A stretch of DNA of 64,000 nt from Fuerstiella sp041398845 (GTDB lineage: Bacteria > Planctomycetota > Planctomycetia > Planctomycetales > Planctomycetaceae): assembly GCA_041398845.1 (NCBI GenBank), contig JAWKTZ010000006.1:1364001-1428000 (forward strand), written 5' to 3'. The notes beneath the pieces were generated by a model. It saw only the letters and a program-made list of their open reading frames with translations. It ran no database searches and was not told the DNA's origin. The position numbers and the translations under genes are program-made. Below, piece by piece: positions 1 to 9,584 of this stretch (position 1 is the first letter of the stretch; every line of letters begins with the position of its first letter).

Positions 1-1
1 C

Positions 2-679
2 TCCGACCCCAACTTCAAACCGGACTTCAGCAAGTACGATGTTGTCGTCAATAACTTTGGTCATGGAGCCGCCGCCTGGCCGGAAGAAACTCAGGCCGCG
101 TTCGAAAAATTTGTGGCCGATGGAGGTGGGCATGTGGTGGTTCATGCGGCCGACAACGCTTTTCCTGAATGGCGTGCCTACAACGAAATGATCGGTCTGG
201 GCGGCTGGGGTGGACGCAATCAGGACAGCGGTCCGTATGTCTATCTGAATGACAAAGGCGACCTGATTCGAGACACATCCGAAGGCAAAGGCGGCAATCA
301 CGGAGCTCAATGGGAATTTCCCGTTGTCGTTCGTGATCGAGAACATCCGATCACCAAAGGCATGCCAGTCGAATGGCTGCACGCCAAAGACGAACTCTAT
401 GACCAGTTGCGCGGACCGGCTCAGAATATGGAAATCCTGGCCACGGCCGAATCGCAGGTGACGCATCGTCACGAACCGATGATCTTCACGGTGAAGTATG
501 GCAAAGGCCGAGTGTTCCACACACCGATGGGACATGCCGAATATTCGATGGAATGCGTCGGTTTCATCACGACGCTCCAACGCGGCACCGAATGGGCGGC
601 AACCGGAAAAGTCACACAGCCAATTCCGGACGATTTTCCCACCGCTGATGCAACCAGCAGCCGGACGCCAGCGAAGTAG
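2..679 (+). CDS. ThuA-like domain protein, 5' end outside window
   Basis: The reading frame is open from base 2, so the start lies upstream of the window. The visible 225 residues include the segment VVNNFGHGAAAWPEE, then GGGHVVVHAADNAFPEW and a late GKGRVFHTPMGH, which fit the ThuA-like (trehalose-utilisation type) fold related to class I glutamine amidotransferases. The biochemical role of ThuA-like proteins in planctomycetes is not settled; they usually sit in sugar or polysaccharide catabolic contexts. No nucleophilic cysteine is visible in the retained part. Family assignment is good; substrate is unknown. Confidence 0.85.
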   Translation, partial: SDPNFKPDFSKYDVVVNNFGHGAAAWPEETQAAFEKFVADGGGHVVVHAADNAFPEWRAYNEMIGLGGWGGRNQDSGPYVYLNDKGDLIRDTSEGKGGNHGAQWEFPVVVRDREHPITKGMPVEWLHAKDELYDQLRGPAQNMEILATAESQVTHRHEPMIFTVKYGKGRVFHTPMGHAEYSMECVGFITTLQRGTEWAATGKVTQPIPDDFPTADATSSRTPAK

Positions 680-822
680 TTGGGAGCGAACTTCTGTTTG
701 CGACCGAAGATTCCCGGTCCCCAACCGAAACACTCCTGAGACGTCGATTCTGTCGGTACGTGGTTTTTCGAGTCTGGTCGCTTGTTCTCCGTATCAGGTT
801 GTTCGAATCAGGAGTTTCGTTC

Positions 823-3393
823 ATGCTGCGAAATCTGGCCATTGTTGTTGCGATTGTCGGTTGGGTCCAAACCGGTCTGGCCGATGTCAAATTCGTTGCC
901 TATCAAGGCGTTCCGTTTGGCGTCGGGACACTGACCATTTCGGACAGTGAAGAGTTGCTGAATCCGCGAAACAATTCTGGAGTCGATGTTCCGGAGGTTT
1001 CGCTGCTGCAGTTGGGTGATCAGGCGTTCTATCCGGTGGTCGAACACAGGATTCCTCGACCGAACGACGAGCGCCCGCTGGTTGTTCATTTTCTGTTCAA
1101 ACCAGCCGATTCGATTTCCGTGACGTTTGGACACTCAGCTCAGGAGTTGACGACATCTGTTCAGGCGGATGCCAACGCTTATCAAGAGCAGCTTGAGCAA
1201 TGGTGGCAGGCCTGGACCGGATACGTCAGCCGGTCAGCTCGAACAGATCGTTATCCGCCGGAACTGGACCAGTATCTCGCCACGATGCTCGCCCAGCGTC
1301 TTGGCAAAGCGGTTCCCAAAATTGAACCCGCGCCGGGTATTTACAGTTCAGCGGACGAGACCGCTCGGATCATGGCTTTTATGACCGGCACGGAATCCAT
1401 CCGGCTGGCGATGCAGAAAGAGGAATTACTGAAACCGGCTGGTGGCGACACCAGTGTCATGCAACCGCTGCCCGTCGCCACTTCACCGCCTGCTGCTCTG
1501 ATCCCGGACGTTGACGATCATGTGCCCGTGGAACCCATCGTTCTGGCGGTCCCTCCGGAGTGTTTCTATCTGCGGTTCGGCAGCTACGACAATTTTTCAT
1601 GGTTTCGGAAGCGAGTTAACGAATGGGGCACTGATGTGCGCGATCTGCTGTCAGCTCGATCCATCGACTATCATGTTTCCGATCGGCTTCAGACGCAATT
1701 GCAGCTTCACGACACAGAACTGACGGAGTTGCTGGGACCTGCTGTCATCAGCGATGTCGCTTTGATCGGCAACGACCCGTTTGTCCGTGAGGGTGCTGGC
1801 CTGGGAATTCTGTTTCAGGCTGCGAACAACGCCCTGTTGTCGGCCAATGTACAGTTGCAGCGGGCAAAGTGCGCTGCCGCTGACAACGATGTGACGTTGG
1901 CACCGGTGACCTTTCCCGATTGCAGCACAGCAGGCACTTTTCTGTCGTCGCCGGACAATCGAGTGCGTTCCTTTTATGTCGTTTACGGCAATTATCACCT
2001 GATCACGACATCCCGCCATCTGGCAAAGCGTTTTCTGGACGTGACTGAAGGACGGCAGGAATCGCTCGGAGCTACGAACGAGTTTCGATATTCCCGCTCT
2101 GTGACTCCCCTGAGTCGCGACGACTCGGCATTTTTATACCTTTCGGATCCGTTCTTTCGATCGTTTGTCGACCCGGGATTCCGAGTTGAAATGACTCGAC
2201 GGGCTCGCAGCGACAACCAGATTCAGTTGGTTCAGTTCGCTGTATTGGCCGCAAAGTCCGAAGGAATGGCAGTGGATTCCATCGAAGCGCTGATTGAAGG
2301 CCGGTTCCTGCCCGAAGGGTTCGCTGCCCGGGCAGACGGCAGTGCTCTGGAAATTCGCTACGGGCAGGTGATCGACACGGTACGTGGTGCTCGTGGCACG
2401 TTTGTGCCTATCGCTGATCTCCCCGTCACCGAAATCACGGAAGCGGAAGCCAGAGCCTATGAACGTTTCTCTGCGGCATACCGACGGCTGTGGACGAAGA
2501 TGGATCCCGCCACCGTGGCCGTCAGCCGCAAAAAAGAAGGCGACTTTGAACGACTGACCATGGACCTGCACGTCTATCCGTTTCCCGTCCGAGAATATGG
2601 CCTGCTGCTGATGTTTGCTCAGAAGAGGTCGGCTCAACGTCTCGTTCATCCGGAAAATGTCCTGATGATGGCCGAAGCGCATGTGTTCGGTGCGCCACTG
2701 TTTGCCGGCCTGGTCGATGCGGACATACCTTTTACGGTCAAGGACGGCGAAGTGGATCTTCCCGTCGATCGAAACGACAACCATCCGTGGTTTATCGGGT
2801 CGAGGAAAGCCGGTGTGCTGGAAGGATTCATGGGAAAGACGCCGGTTGCCGATGGCGAGTTTACCACAAATGACGACCAATGGGTCGGAACCACCGTCGG
2901 TCTACGCAAAGGGGATTTTACGTTGTATGCGAAGCGTCGTGACGTGATTAACTCGGTCATGAATCAATTAAAAGTCGTTGATGCGGTCCGTGAAGCTCAG
3001 TATCGCGTGCATTTCGGAGATCTCGCTAAATCCAAAGGAGTGGCCGTGACACACGCCTTTGCGTGGAGCAGGGCACTTCGAATGTCGACGGGAAATGCGT
3101 TGCTGTTGAATCGGCTGAACAGTCAACTACATGTGTCTGATAACGATATGCTGTCGACTGCTGAGACATTGTTTCAGGGAACACTGCTGTGCCCGTTCGG
3201 CGGCACCTTTGAACGGATCGCCGGTCCTGCGGATTCGCTCCGTTCCGGAGCGTGGTCGTCCACCAGATCGGTCGAATGGACTGACTATCGGTTGCCGATG
3301 CTGGATCGGCTGCATGCTGCCGACTTTGAACTCACTGCAGAAGGCACCACCTTGACAACTCATGTCGAATTGTTGCTGGACGATGCTGATTGA
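823..3393 (+). CDS. large exported protein of unknown function
   Basis: I chose ATG 823 because an AGGAG-like site lies about 8 bases upstream and the first residues (MLRNLAIVVAIVGWVQTGLA) form a signal peptide; the frame itself opens earlier at 760. The mature protein of about 830 residues has no motif I recognise. A central stretch (around VRSFYVVYGNYHLITTSRHL) recalls DUF3352-like exported proteins, but only weakly. No transmembrane segment is evident after the leader. The 3' end overlaps the convergent ceramidase-like gene by 34 bases. Secreted or periplasmic location is inferred from the leader only. Confidence 0.8.
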   Translation: MLRNLAIVVAIVGWVQTGLADVKFVAYQGVPFGVGTLTISDSEELLNPRNNSGVDVPEVSLLQLGDQAFYPVVEHRIPRPNDERPLVVHFLFKPADSISVTFGHSAQELTTSVQADANAYQEQLEQWWQAWTGYVSRSARTDRYPPELDQYLATMLAQRLGKAVPKIEPAPGIYSSADETARIMAFMTGTESIRLAMQKEELLKPAGGDTSVMQPLPVATSPPAALIPDVDDHVPVEPIVLAVPPECFYLRFGSYDNFSWFRKRVNEWGTDVRDLLSARSIDYHVSDRLQTQLQLHDTELTELLGPAVISDVALIGNDPFVREGAGLGILFQAANNALLSANVQLQRAKCAAADNDVTLAPVTFPDCSTAGTFLSSPDNRVRSFYVVYGNYHLITTSRHLAKRFLDVTEGRQESLGATNEFRYSRSVTPLSRDDSAFLYLSDPFFRSFVDPGFRVEMTRRARSDNQIQLVQFAVLAAKSEGMAVDSIEALIEGRFLPEGFAARADGSALEIRYGQVIDTVRGARGTFVPIADLPVTEITEAEARAYERFSAAYRRLWTKMDPATVAVSRKKEGDFERLTMDLHVYPFPVREYGLLLMFAQKRSAQRLVHPENVLMMAEAHVFGAPLFAGLVDADIPFTVKDGEVDLPVDRNDNHPWFIGSRKAGVLEGFMGKTPVADGEFTTNDDQWVGTTVGLRKGDFTLYAKRRDVINSVMNQLKVVDAVREAQYRVHFGDLAKSKGVAVTHAFAWSRALRMSTGNALLLNRLNSQLHVSDNDMLSTAETLFQGTLLCPFGGTFERIAGPADSLRSGAWSSTRSVEWTDYRLPMLDRLHAADFELTAEGTTLTTHVELLLDDAD

Positions 3394-4784
3394 TTAACAG
3401 GCCCACCAATATGGGTCAGTTTAGTGATGGCGGCCGCCAAGGTCTCAATCATCCGTTCCAGACCACCTCTGGCGAACGGAGTCTGCCACACCGGATAAAC
3501 GTCTTTGTCATAAAGATCGGCGGGCGGCAGGTAACCGATCGAACCGTTCGCCAGGTTCAGGCACACGATCGAATAGTCCGGAAAACGACGTCGTAATTCC
3601 TGCTGCAAAACTGAGTACGCTTCGCAGCACGAGCCCACCAGGACTGCGTCACCCAGTCGCCATGCTGTCACGGGAACGGCAAATGTCCGGCCATCTCCCA
3701 GGCTGCGGCGAATGTCACGTTTCCGTCGCAGACGTTCTTCCAACGCTCGATCGTCGCATTCCTGTCGCTGCTTTTCCAGTTCATCGGCCGTTGGCCAGTC
3801 CTTCAGATCCAGTTCAGCCTTTGTTTCGACAGCCTGCAGGTTGGTGCTGACTTCTGTCGGTTCGTGACGCCAGACAGCCAGTGGTGCTCCGGATTCTCGG
3901 GTTTCCTTGAACGTGAGCTGCGTACCGGCTGGCTCCATATCGTGCAATGTGGCCAACGCCGCATGGCCGAGCTGTCGGCCATGACGATCGGCGATTTCGG
4001 GATCGCCGACGTATTGATAGCGGGGAGCCAGGTCTCCGGACGCCCCCTGGAGAAACAGGGCTTTCGCACCAGTCACCGCTTCCATGGTGTCTCTCATGGC
4101 TCCGATGTAGTCCGGTGAAATGGACGTATTGTCCCACGCCAGCGTGGTCGGATGGCAGGCGTAGTTCACGATGGTGGCTCGAAGAGTCCCGCTGCTGTCT
4201 GTGATTCGACCCAGCATCAGCGTGTCATCGGCTGGCTGGTCCGGATTGAAACCACAGATCATCCGATTCTGTATCGGATCCGGCAGATCACGCACGGACG
4301 CCAGTTCGCAGCGGCCGGGGTGCCAGTCCAGTATTGCATCAAAGGTGTCTGCCAGCGCCTGACGGACTGTGTTGACCGTGGCCTGGTACACCGATTCGTG
4401 CCATGGTCCCAGCAAATCGCTGCCGGGCAGGGCGGGATCGGGTTCCATCAGTGGTGGCGATGCATGAGTATGCGTCAGCGCGAAGACAAAACGCGACGGA
4501 TCCAGATTCAGTTCGGAAAGCAGTCGCCGCTGAAATTGGCGATACACGTCCAGCGGTCGCCACCAGCCCAGATCAGCATCGACCAGTATCAGCGGCGGAT
4601 GGTTGCCTTCGCTGATCGTCAGCGCCGTCAACGTCAACGGCCGATGAATGGTATCTGCGATGTCATGTTTCGCCGCACCCCAGTTGCGAGCGTAAATGCC
4701 GACCGGTGGGGTGATGTCGGTTCGAGCAATCCCGATGCGTCCGGTGAAGCTGTGATGTTTTCGTGGTGTGGGCCTGTTGCTCAT
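3360..4784 (-). CDS. neutral/alkaline ceramidase-like N-terminal domain protein
   Basis: The 474-residue protein opens with GRIGIARTDITPPVGIYARN, the typical start of the neutral/alkaline non-lysosomal ceramidase N-terminal domain. THTHASP (around residue 108) and NYACHPTTL supply histidines expected for zinc binding, and FLQGASGDLAPR also fits the family. The C-terminal ceramidase domain is absent, as in many planctomycete members, so sphingolipid hydrolysis should not be assumed. ATG 4784 was preferred over an upstream in-frame start at 4883 because it follows the stop of the upstream gene (4789) by only four bases, suggesting translational coupling in a two-gene operon with the galactonate-dehydratase-like gene. 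Confidence 0.82.
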   Translation of the reverse strand: MSNRPTPRKHHSFTGRIGIARTDITPPVGIYARNWGAAKHDIADTIHRPLTLTALTISEGNHPPLILVDADLGWWRPLDVYRQFQRRLLSELNLDPSRFVFALTHTHASPPLMEPDPALPGSDLLGPWHESVYQATVNTVRQALADTFDAILDWHPGRCELASVRDLPDPIQNRMICGFNPDQPADDTLMLGRITDSSGTLRATIVNYACHPTTLAWDNTSISPDYIGAMRDTMEAVTGAKALFLQGASGDLAPRYQYVGDPEIADRHGRQLGHAALATLHDMEPAGTQLTFKETRESGAPLAVWRHEPTEVSTNLQAVETKAELDLKDWPTADELEKQRQECDDRALEERLRRKRDIRRSLGDGRTFAVPVTAWRLGDAVLVGSCCEAYSVLQQELRRRFPDYSIVCLNLANGSIGYLPPADLYDKDVYPVWQTPFARGGLERMIETLAAAITKLTHIGGPVNQSASSSNNST

Positions 4785-4788
4785 CAGA

Positions 4789-5967
4789 TTACCAATCCCC
4801 CACACTTCCGTCTCGATAAAAGACGCGTTGAGGAATTTCCTGCTGAAAGGGATGTTTACGTATTTCGTCCTCGTTGATTTCAATCCCGAGGCCTGGTCGG
4901 GTATTTGGCGTCACCGTACGAGTCGCCTTGTCGACGACGAAGCCTTCGTTCACGATGTCGTCGCGCCATGGTACGTCGGCATGAACCGATTCGCAGATGA
5001 TGTAGTTGGGTTGTGAAAAACCGAATTCCAGCGATGCGGCAGTACTGACCGGACCCTGAGGATTGTGTGGAGCCAAAGCGATGCGATACGCATCCGCCAA
5101 CGCTGCGATTCGCCGAGCTTCCGTGAATCCTCCGCTGTGGGTAATATCCAATTGGCAGATTTCGCAGCCTCGTGCTGCAAATAGATCTCGAAACGCCGAT
5201 AGATGAGTCAGCCGTTCTCCGGTCGCTATCGGTGTGCATACTGCCGCGTTGATCGCTGCGAGTTCTTCGATGTGTTCCGGCCAGCACGGTTCTTCGAAAA
5301 AGTACAGACCATAGCTGTCCAGCGCCTGAGCAAACTTCATCCCCATCGCCGGCGACGGACGAGCGTGGCAGTCGACCATGATGTCGACATCGTCGCCGAC
5401 GGCGTCACGCAAAGCCGCCACGCACACTTCCGCTGCCTTGATCGGTTTCTGACCTTCGATTGGCATCGTCGGAGGAACCGCCATGGACTTGAATGCTGTA
5501 AACCCTTCGGCGACAGATTGTTGAGCCAGCTCCGCAAACTGTTTCGCGTTGTCGACGTCTGTTTCATAGAATCGTTCCATGCTGCCACCACCAAGATGAC
5601 TGTACAGTCGAATGACGTCTCGCACCGGCCCGCCCCATAACTGATGACAGGGTCTCTGGTGAACTTTCCCGATAATATCCCATAACGCGATGTCGATGCC
5701 GGCTATGGCAGTGGAACGCACGATGCCATGGCCGTGCCAGAAATGCTGGCGATACATCATCTGCCACAGATGTTCCGTTCGCGTAGGATCTTCGCCAATC
5801 AACAGTTCCGCCAGATCCTGAACAGCTCCGACTACGCTGCGAGTATGCCATTCCAGCGTGGCTTCTCCCCAGCCAAACAGTCCCGGCTGATCCGTCAGCA
5901 CCTTGACGAAGATCCAGTTTCGCATCCGAGCATGACAGACATGGGTTTCAATGGCCGTTATTTTCAT
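4789..5967 (-). CDS. enolase-superfamily dehydratase, D-galactonate dehydratase-like
   Basis: The 392-residue protein belongs to the mandelate racemase/muconate lactonizing group of the enolase superfamily. Visible catalytic positions are D199 and H201 (VDCHARPSP), E225 (FFEEPCWPEH), E251 (IATGERLTH) and H301 (APHNPQGP), the arrangement of DgoD-type sugar acid dehydratases. The C-terminus GSVGDW also resembles the SVAEW end of E. coli DgoD. It would dehydrate an aldonic acid to a 2-keto-3-deoxy sugar acid in the cytoplasm. The exact substrate cannot be read from sequence. It is the first gene of a pair with the ceramidase-like gene, consistent with a small catabolic operon. Confidence 0.88.
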   Translation of the reverse strand: MKITAIETHVCHARMRNWIFVKVLTDQPGLFGWGEATLEWHTRSVVGAVQDLAELLIGEDPTRTEHLWQMMYRQHFWHGHGIVRSTAIAGIDIALWDIIGKVHQRPCHQLWGGPVRDVIRLYSHLGGGSMERFYETDVDNAKQFAELAQQSVAEGFTAFKSMAVPPTMPIEGQKPIKAAEVCVAALRDAVGDDVDIMVDCHARPSPAMGMKFAQALDSYGLYFFEEPCWPEHIEELAAINAAVCTPIATGERLTHLSAFRDLFAARGCEICQLDITHSGGFTEARRIAALADAYRIALAPHNPQGPVSTAASLEFGFSQPNYIICESVHADVPWRDDIVNEGFVVDKATRTVTPNTRPGLGIEINEDEIRKHPFQQEIPQRVFYRDGSVGDW

Positions 5968-6173
5968 CGCCGCTGTTTGTCCTCATAGGCCGCTTTCTTT
6001 CGTTTCTTTTCAGGCATTGTCGGATCACCTCTGCTGTTTTCCAGCGAAGCGCCATCCGTTTTGCCCTGGCAGTCGACGATTCTTACTTCCCGCGTGAAAA
6101 ATCACCGTTGCTTTCGTTAGAATCGAGGTACCTCGACCTTTCTTTCCGTCCTACCTCCACCTTGATCGTTCCC

Positions 6174-7286
6174 ATGAAAAATCTGCTGCCTGTGTGCGTC
6201 TTTCTTTGTTCTCTGTCCGGCTGTCAGCAGACCACGACTCCGACTGCACCTGCCAACGGCACTGCCTCTGCTCCTGCCACGACCCTGATCGAACCGGATC
6301 CTGCTGACGCTGTCGCGGCTCTGGAACAATTGCACGCTCAGTTGACCAAAAACACTGACGGTACCATTTCAGTTGTCAATTTACGCGGTACGTCTGCCAC
6401 CGACGAGACTCTGCAGCACGTTGCTTGTTTGTCACACCTGACCTCCATACTGCTGAATGATCTGCCAATCACGGATTCTGGATTGGCTTTTCTGGCCGGT
6501 ATGTCAGCTCCAGTTCTGAATCTGGACCTTCGCGGCTGTCCGGTTGGTAACGATGGTCTGGCCCATCTGACCGGTCTGAAGACTTTGAAAGCCATTCGTC
6601 TGAGCGGTGCGACCGGCACCACTACCGTTGACGATGGCGGCATGGTCCATTTGGCCGGTCTGACCAACCTGAAGGTTCTGGCTCTTGACGGACTCTGGGT
6701 GAGTGAAGTGGGGCTTGAGTCACTCTATCGACTGACTGCTCTGGAAGAGTTGTACATGAAGTCCACCACGATTGGGGATGATGGACTTCAACTGCTCAGC
6801 CGCTATCCGAATCTCAGGAAACTAAGACTCGCCTTCAATCAGATTTCCGATGACGGACTGGCCCACCTGACAGCTCTGAAGACTCTTGAAGATCTGGACT
6901 TAAGCGAGAACTCGCAAGTCACTGACGCCGGTATGTCACATCTGTCTGGCCTGGCGAATCTCCGAAAGCTCAATCTGTGGCGTGTCGCTGTGTCTGATAC
7001 GGGGGTTGCTGAACTGGCTCCGTTAGTCAACCTTGAATGGCTGAACCTTGACAATACTCAGCTTTCCGACGCCGGTTTGCCAGCTTTGGAAAAGATGACC
7101 AAACTGACGTTCCTGCATCTCGGCTCCACCAAGATTTCTGACGCTGGTCTGACACACCTGACCGCTCTGAAGTCGCTTAAAGATCTCAAAGTAACTCGAA
7201 CAGCCGTCACTGAACAAGGTGTGGCTCAACTCCAACCTGAGCTGCCAAATACCGACATTCAACTGCTGTACATGGAAGGTGAATGA
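6174..7286 (+). CDS. leucine-rich-repeat lipoprotein
   Basis: Start ATG 6174 gives MKNLLPVCVFLCSLSGCQQ, a lipoprotein leader with lipobox LSGC; the frame opens 66 bases earlier without a plausible leader. After a Thr/Pro/Ala linker (residues 20-45) come about ten 24-residue leucine-rich repeats of the GALA type, with the recurrent pattern DDGLAHLTALKTLEDLDLS. Such repeats form a curved surface for protein binding. The protein is probably membrane anchored and faces the periplasm or outside. The kinase at 60658 ends in similar repeats. No partner can be named. Confidence 0.88.
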   Translation: MKNLLPVCVFLCSLSGCQQTTTPTAPANGTASAPATTLIEPDPADAVAALEQLHAQLTKNTDGTISVVNLRGTSATDETLQHVACLSHLTSILLNDLPITDSGLAFLAGMSAPVLNLDLRGCPVGNDGLAHLTGLKTLKAIRLSGATGTTTVDDGGMVHLAGLTNLKVLALDGLWVSEVGLESLYRLTALEELYMKSTTIGDDGLQLLSRYPNLRKLRLAFNQISDDGLAHLTALKTLEDLDLSENSQVTDAGMSHLSGLANLRKLNLWRVAVSDTGVAELAPLVNLEWLNLDNTQLSDAGLPALEKMTKLTFLHLGSTKISDAGLTHLTALKSLKDLKVTRTAVTEQGVAQLQPELPNTDIQLLYMEGE

Positions 7287-7581
7287 TTTCTGTTCATTGA
7301 TTCGCCGCTACGTGTCCGCACTTATCAACAGTTGTGTTGATCGTTTGTGACCTTGCTGTCCGATGATTCTGTCATTCTTTTTTTCCTAATCACCAGCTTT
7401 GACTGTGAACTGATCGACTGTTGATGTTGGAGCTGGTTTAACACCGGTTTTGTCGATCATTTTCTGATGATTCCCATGGTCTTTTCACGTTAATCTGTTT
7501 TCCTTAACCGACTTCCTTGTTTGTGGTTACAGCGTTTTTCTGATGATTTATCAACATCATCCTGAGTCTCTTCTATTACTC
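7287..7581. other. AT-rich intergenic region between convergent genes
   Basis: No gene is visible. The stretch is much richer in A+T than its neighbours and pyrimidine-rich on the plus strand, with runs such as TTCTTTTTTTCC. TTATCAACA occurs twice (7322-7330 and 7548-7556), and TTTTCTGATGATT or close variants recur. No clear terminator hairpin was found. Confidence 0.5.
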
Positions 7582-9117
7582 CTACTTTAATTTTTCTTCA
7601 TTTGTCGCCATATCATTCGGACCGCCATTCGTCTTTTCGCCGGTCAACAGTTCCATCAGCCATGGACTGGGGTGAGGAATCACGATCACCTGTTTTCCTT
7701 TGGCGGGATCGGGTGAGTCAATAATGACAGTGATTTCAGTTGGTGTTGTGGAACCAGGTGAGTGTGTTGCCGGGGTCATAGACGAACAGGTTGGAGCAGC
7801 AAAAGGGTCTGGCAGAACGCTGGCCGTTTTGACGCCAGCCGATTTTGGAAACTCACTGCCCGGCGAAGCCTGGTCGAAGAGTTCGTCGAAGTCGTCGACC
7901 GAACTTTCAGCAAACGGATTGGAAGATTCTTCGGCCATCGTCGAGACGATCGCCGTCGGCTCCAGAGTGTTGGGCTGACTGTTCAGCAAAGAATCCAGCT
8001 TCAGTTGAGTCATCAGCTTCAGAATGGGCTTAATGCCAGTATACAGGCCTTCGTGAGCTTTCCGATCGGCAGCACTACACACGCCGACGAGTCGATTTTC
8101 GGAGTCGAAAAGACCTCCGCCGGATCGTCCCAGCGACGGATCATTGGTGCAGAGGATATTCTCCGGTCCAATATACCGATTCACTTCGATGACGTTCATG
8201 TTTAGCACGGTCGGGAGGTCACCGTTGCTGCAGCCGATGCTGAACAGGGCTTCCTGCTGGTCAAGAGGCGTACGATTAGTGGCGAGCGAGATCGTGGGAA
8301 GTGGTTCGGCATTTTGAATTCTCAGCAGAGAAACGTCGGATTCGTGATCACCGCCGAGCACTTTGGCAGGATATTTCAGAACCTTGCCGTCCAGAAACAC
8401 GTCGACTTCGACGGCCGCCTGATCACTCACTTTTTGAAAGATGTGAGCACACGTGAGAATGATCGAGGAACCCGGGCCGCTGTGAATAATGGTGCCGGTG
8501 CCAACGTCTCGCATTTTCCCGTCCATCAGGCGGACTCGGACGGAGGCACGCATTGGAGAAGACGGATCGGGCGGCTCAGGTTGTTCATCTGGACTCTGAG
8601 CTCGAAAGTCGGGTGGCTCACTACCGGAGAGTCGATTGACGTCAGCTTTCTCAGACCCGGAAAGACCTCGCCGCATTCGGTCAAAGAGACCCCGGATACC
8701 GGGACGTGGAGCATTGGCGTCGGGAGCGTCGGGAGCGGTGACCGTCGGAAGATCGTCCGCGGAAGCGACTTTAGGGTCAGAAGCTTTGCGAGCGGCCTCA
8801 AGCTGGCGGGCGGCTTCGTGCATTTCCCGCCGCAGTTCGGACTCCGCACACAGTCCGACAAAGCGTTTGACTTCTTTGCCTTCGACCAGAATGATCAAAG
8901 TGGGGATGCGATCGACTTTGTACTGTCGGCTGATGTCGGGTTGTTCGGTGATATCGATCCGTCGAACAGGAAACCGATCGTTTTCCATGCGCTGCAGCAC
9001 AGGTACCATCTGCTGACATGGCTGACAATAACTCGCACCAAAATCCAACAGAACAACATCGGGCAGCGGCTGGCCGTTCAGATCGGTGGCCAGCATCAAC
9101 ATCGCTAACAATTTCAT
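7582..9117 (-). CDS. thioredoxin domain fused to trypsin-like serine protease
   Basis: This 511-residue protein begins with a short hydrophobic stretch and a thioredoxin domain (about 15-105) with active site CQPC at 31-34 and the cis-proline segment RIPTLIIL. A Pro/Asp/Ser-rich linker (110-187) follows. The second domain (about 190-370) is trypsin-like with H225 (TCAHIF), D261 (HESDVSLL) and S332 (LGRSGGGLFD), a complete catalytic triad. A low-complexity tail (380-511) follows, including a segment around PAKGKQVIVIPHPSPW. Known families suggest redox action plus peptide-bond cleavage or binding outside the cytoplasm. A periplasmic location is inferred; the N-terminal leader is short. The gene stands alone. 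Confidence 0.85.
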   Translation of the reverse strand: MKLLAMLMLATDLNGQPLPDVVLLDFGASYCQPCQQMVPVLQRMENDRFPVRRIDITEQPDISRQYKVDRIPTLIILVEGKEVKRFVGLCAESELRREMHEAARQLEAARKASDPKVASADDLPTVTAPDAPDANAPRPGIRGLFDRMRRGLSGSEKADVNRLSGSEPPDFRAQSPDEQPEPPDPSSPMRASVRVRLMDGKMRDVGTGTIIHSGPGSSIILTCAHIFQKVSDQAAVEVDVFLDGKVLKYPAKVLGGDHESDVSLLRIQNAEPLPTISLATNRTPLDQQEALFSIGCSNGDLPTVLNMNVIEVNRYIGPENILCTNDPSLGRSGGGLFDSENRLVGVCSAADRKAHEGLYTGIKPILKLMTQLKLDSLLNSQPNTLEPTAIVSTMAEESSNPFAESSVDDFDELFDQASPGSEFPKSAGVKTASVLPDPFAAPTCSSMTPATHSPGSTTPTEITVIIDSPDPAKGKQVIVIPHPSPWLMELLTGEKTNGGPNDMATNEEKLK

Positions 9118-9575
9118 AGTGGCTTCCCTGCCAGAAGGAGTTTGGAAATCGGGGCGACCGGGAAAGTCGCGGTCTTGTCGACAGCGGCAGTCTCAGCTTA
9201 GGCCAGAACTCCGATATCGCACGAAGAAATCCGTTCGTCGTTGTTCATCGGAGTTTGATTCAGGAGGCGTGTCCCGATCGGAAAGCGAACGTCCGGATTG
9301 ACGAAGGGATCGCTTCCGAATTGTAATTGTTACCTCGTGATTGTCGTAATTACTTCCAGTCCCAAGGTGTTTGCAGCGACCGCTGAAATGACCACAACCT
9401 TCCCGTGGCGGCCATAAAAACAGGTCGAAACGTCGTTCATGGCGTCCTTCCGTCGCGCCACAGTGAATAGTCTGTTGAAGAATTCCCGACGTTCCTGATG
9501 GCATTGGGAACTCTTTGAATCGGCTCAGAGTGTAGCAAGCAACCGACATGCCGAAAATGCCGATTTCCAGACAGC
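9118..9575. other. intergenic stretch left of the insertion sequence
   Basis: No convincing gene. It contains the upstream region of the thioredoxin-protease gene. With the insertion sequence removed, a minus-strand frame of about 139 codons starting with ATG at 11310-11308 and ending at 9193 would be restored across the junction, but it lacks a ribosome-binding site and recognisable sequence. Confidence 0.35.
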
Positions 9576-9584
9576 GATCGGCGG
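9576..9584 (+). repeat. 9-bp target site duplication, left copy
   Basis: GATCGGCGG lies directly before the left end of the insertion sequence and recurs exactly at 11298-11306 just after the right end. Identical flanking copies indicate a recent insertion that has not since been rearranged. Confidence 0.9.

Noticed and set aside
2134..2880. A 248-codon minus-strand frame within the large exported protein
   Set aside because: Shadow of the long plus-strand gene; His/Arg-rich composition typical of antisense translations.
8314..9108. A 264-codon plus-strand frame opposite the thioredoxin-protease gene
   Set aside because: Fully antisense to a gene with two complete catalytic sites; no recognisable product.
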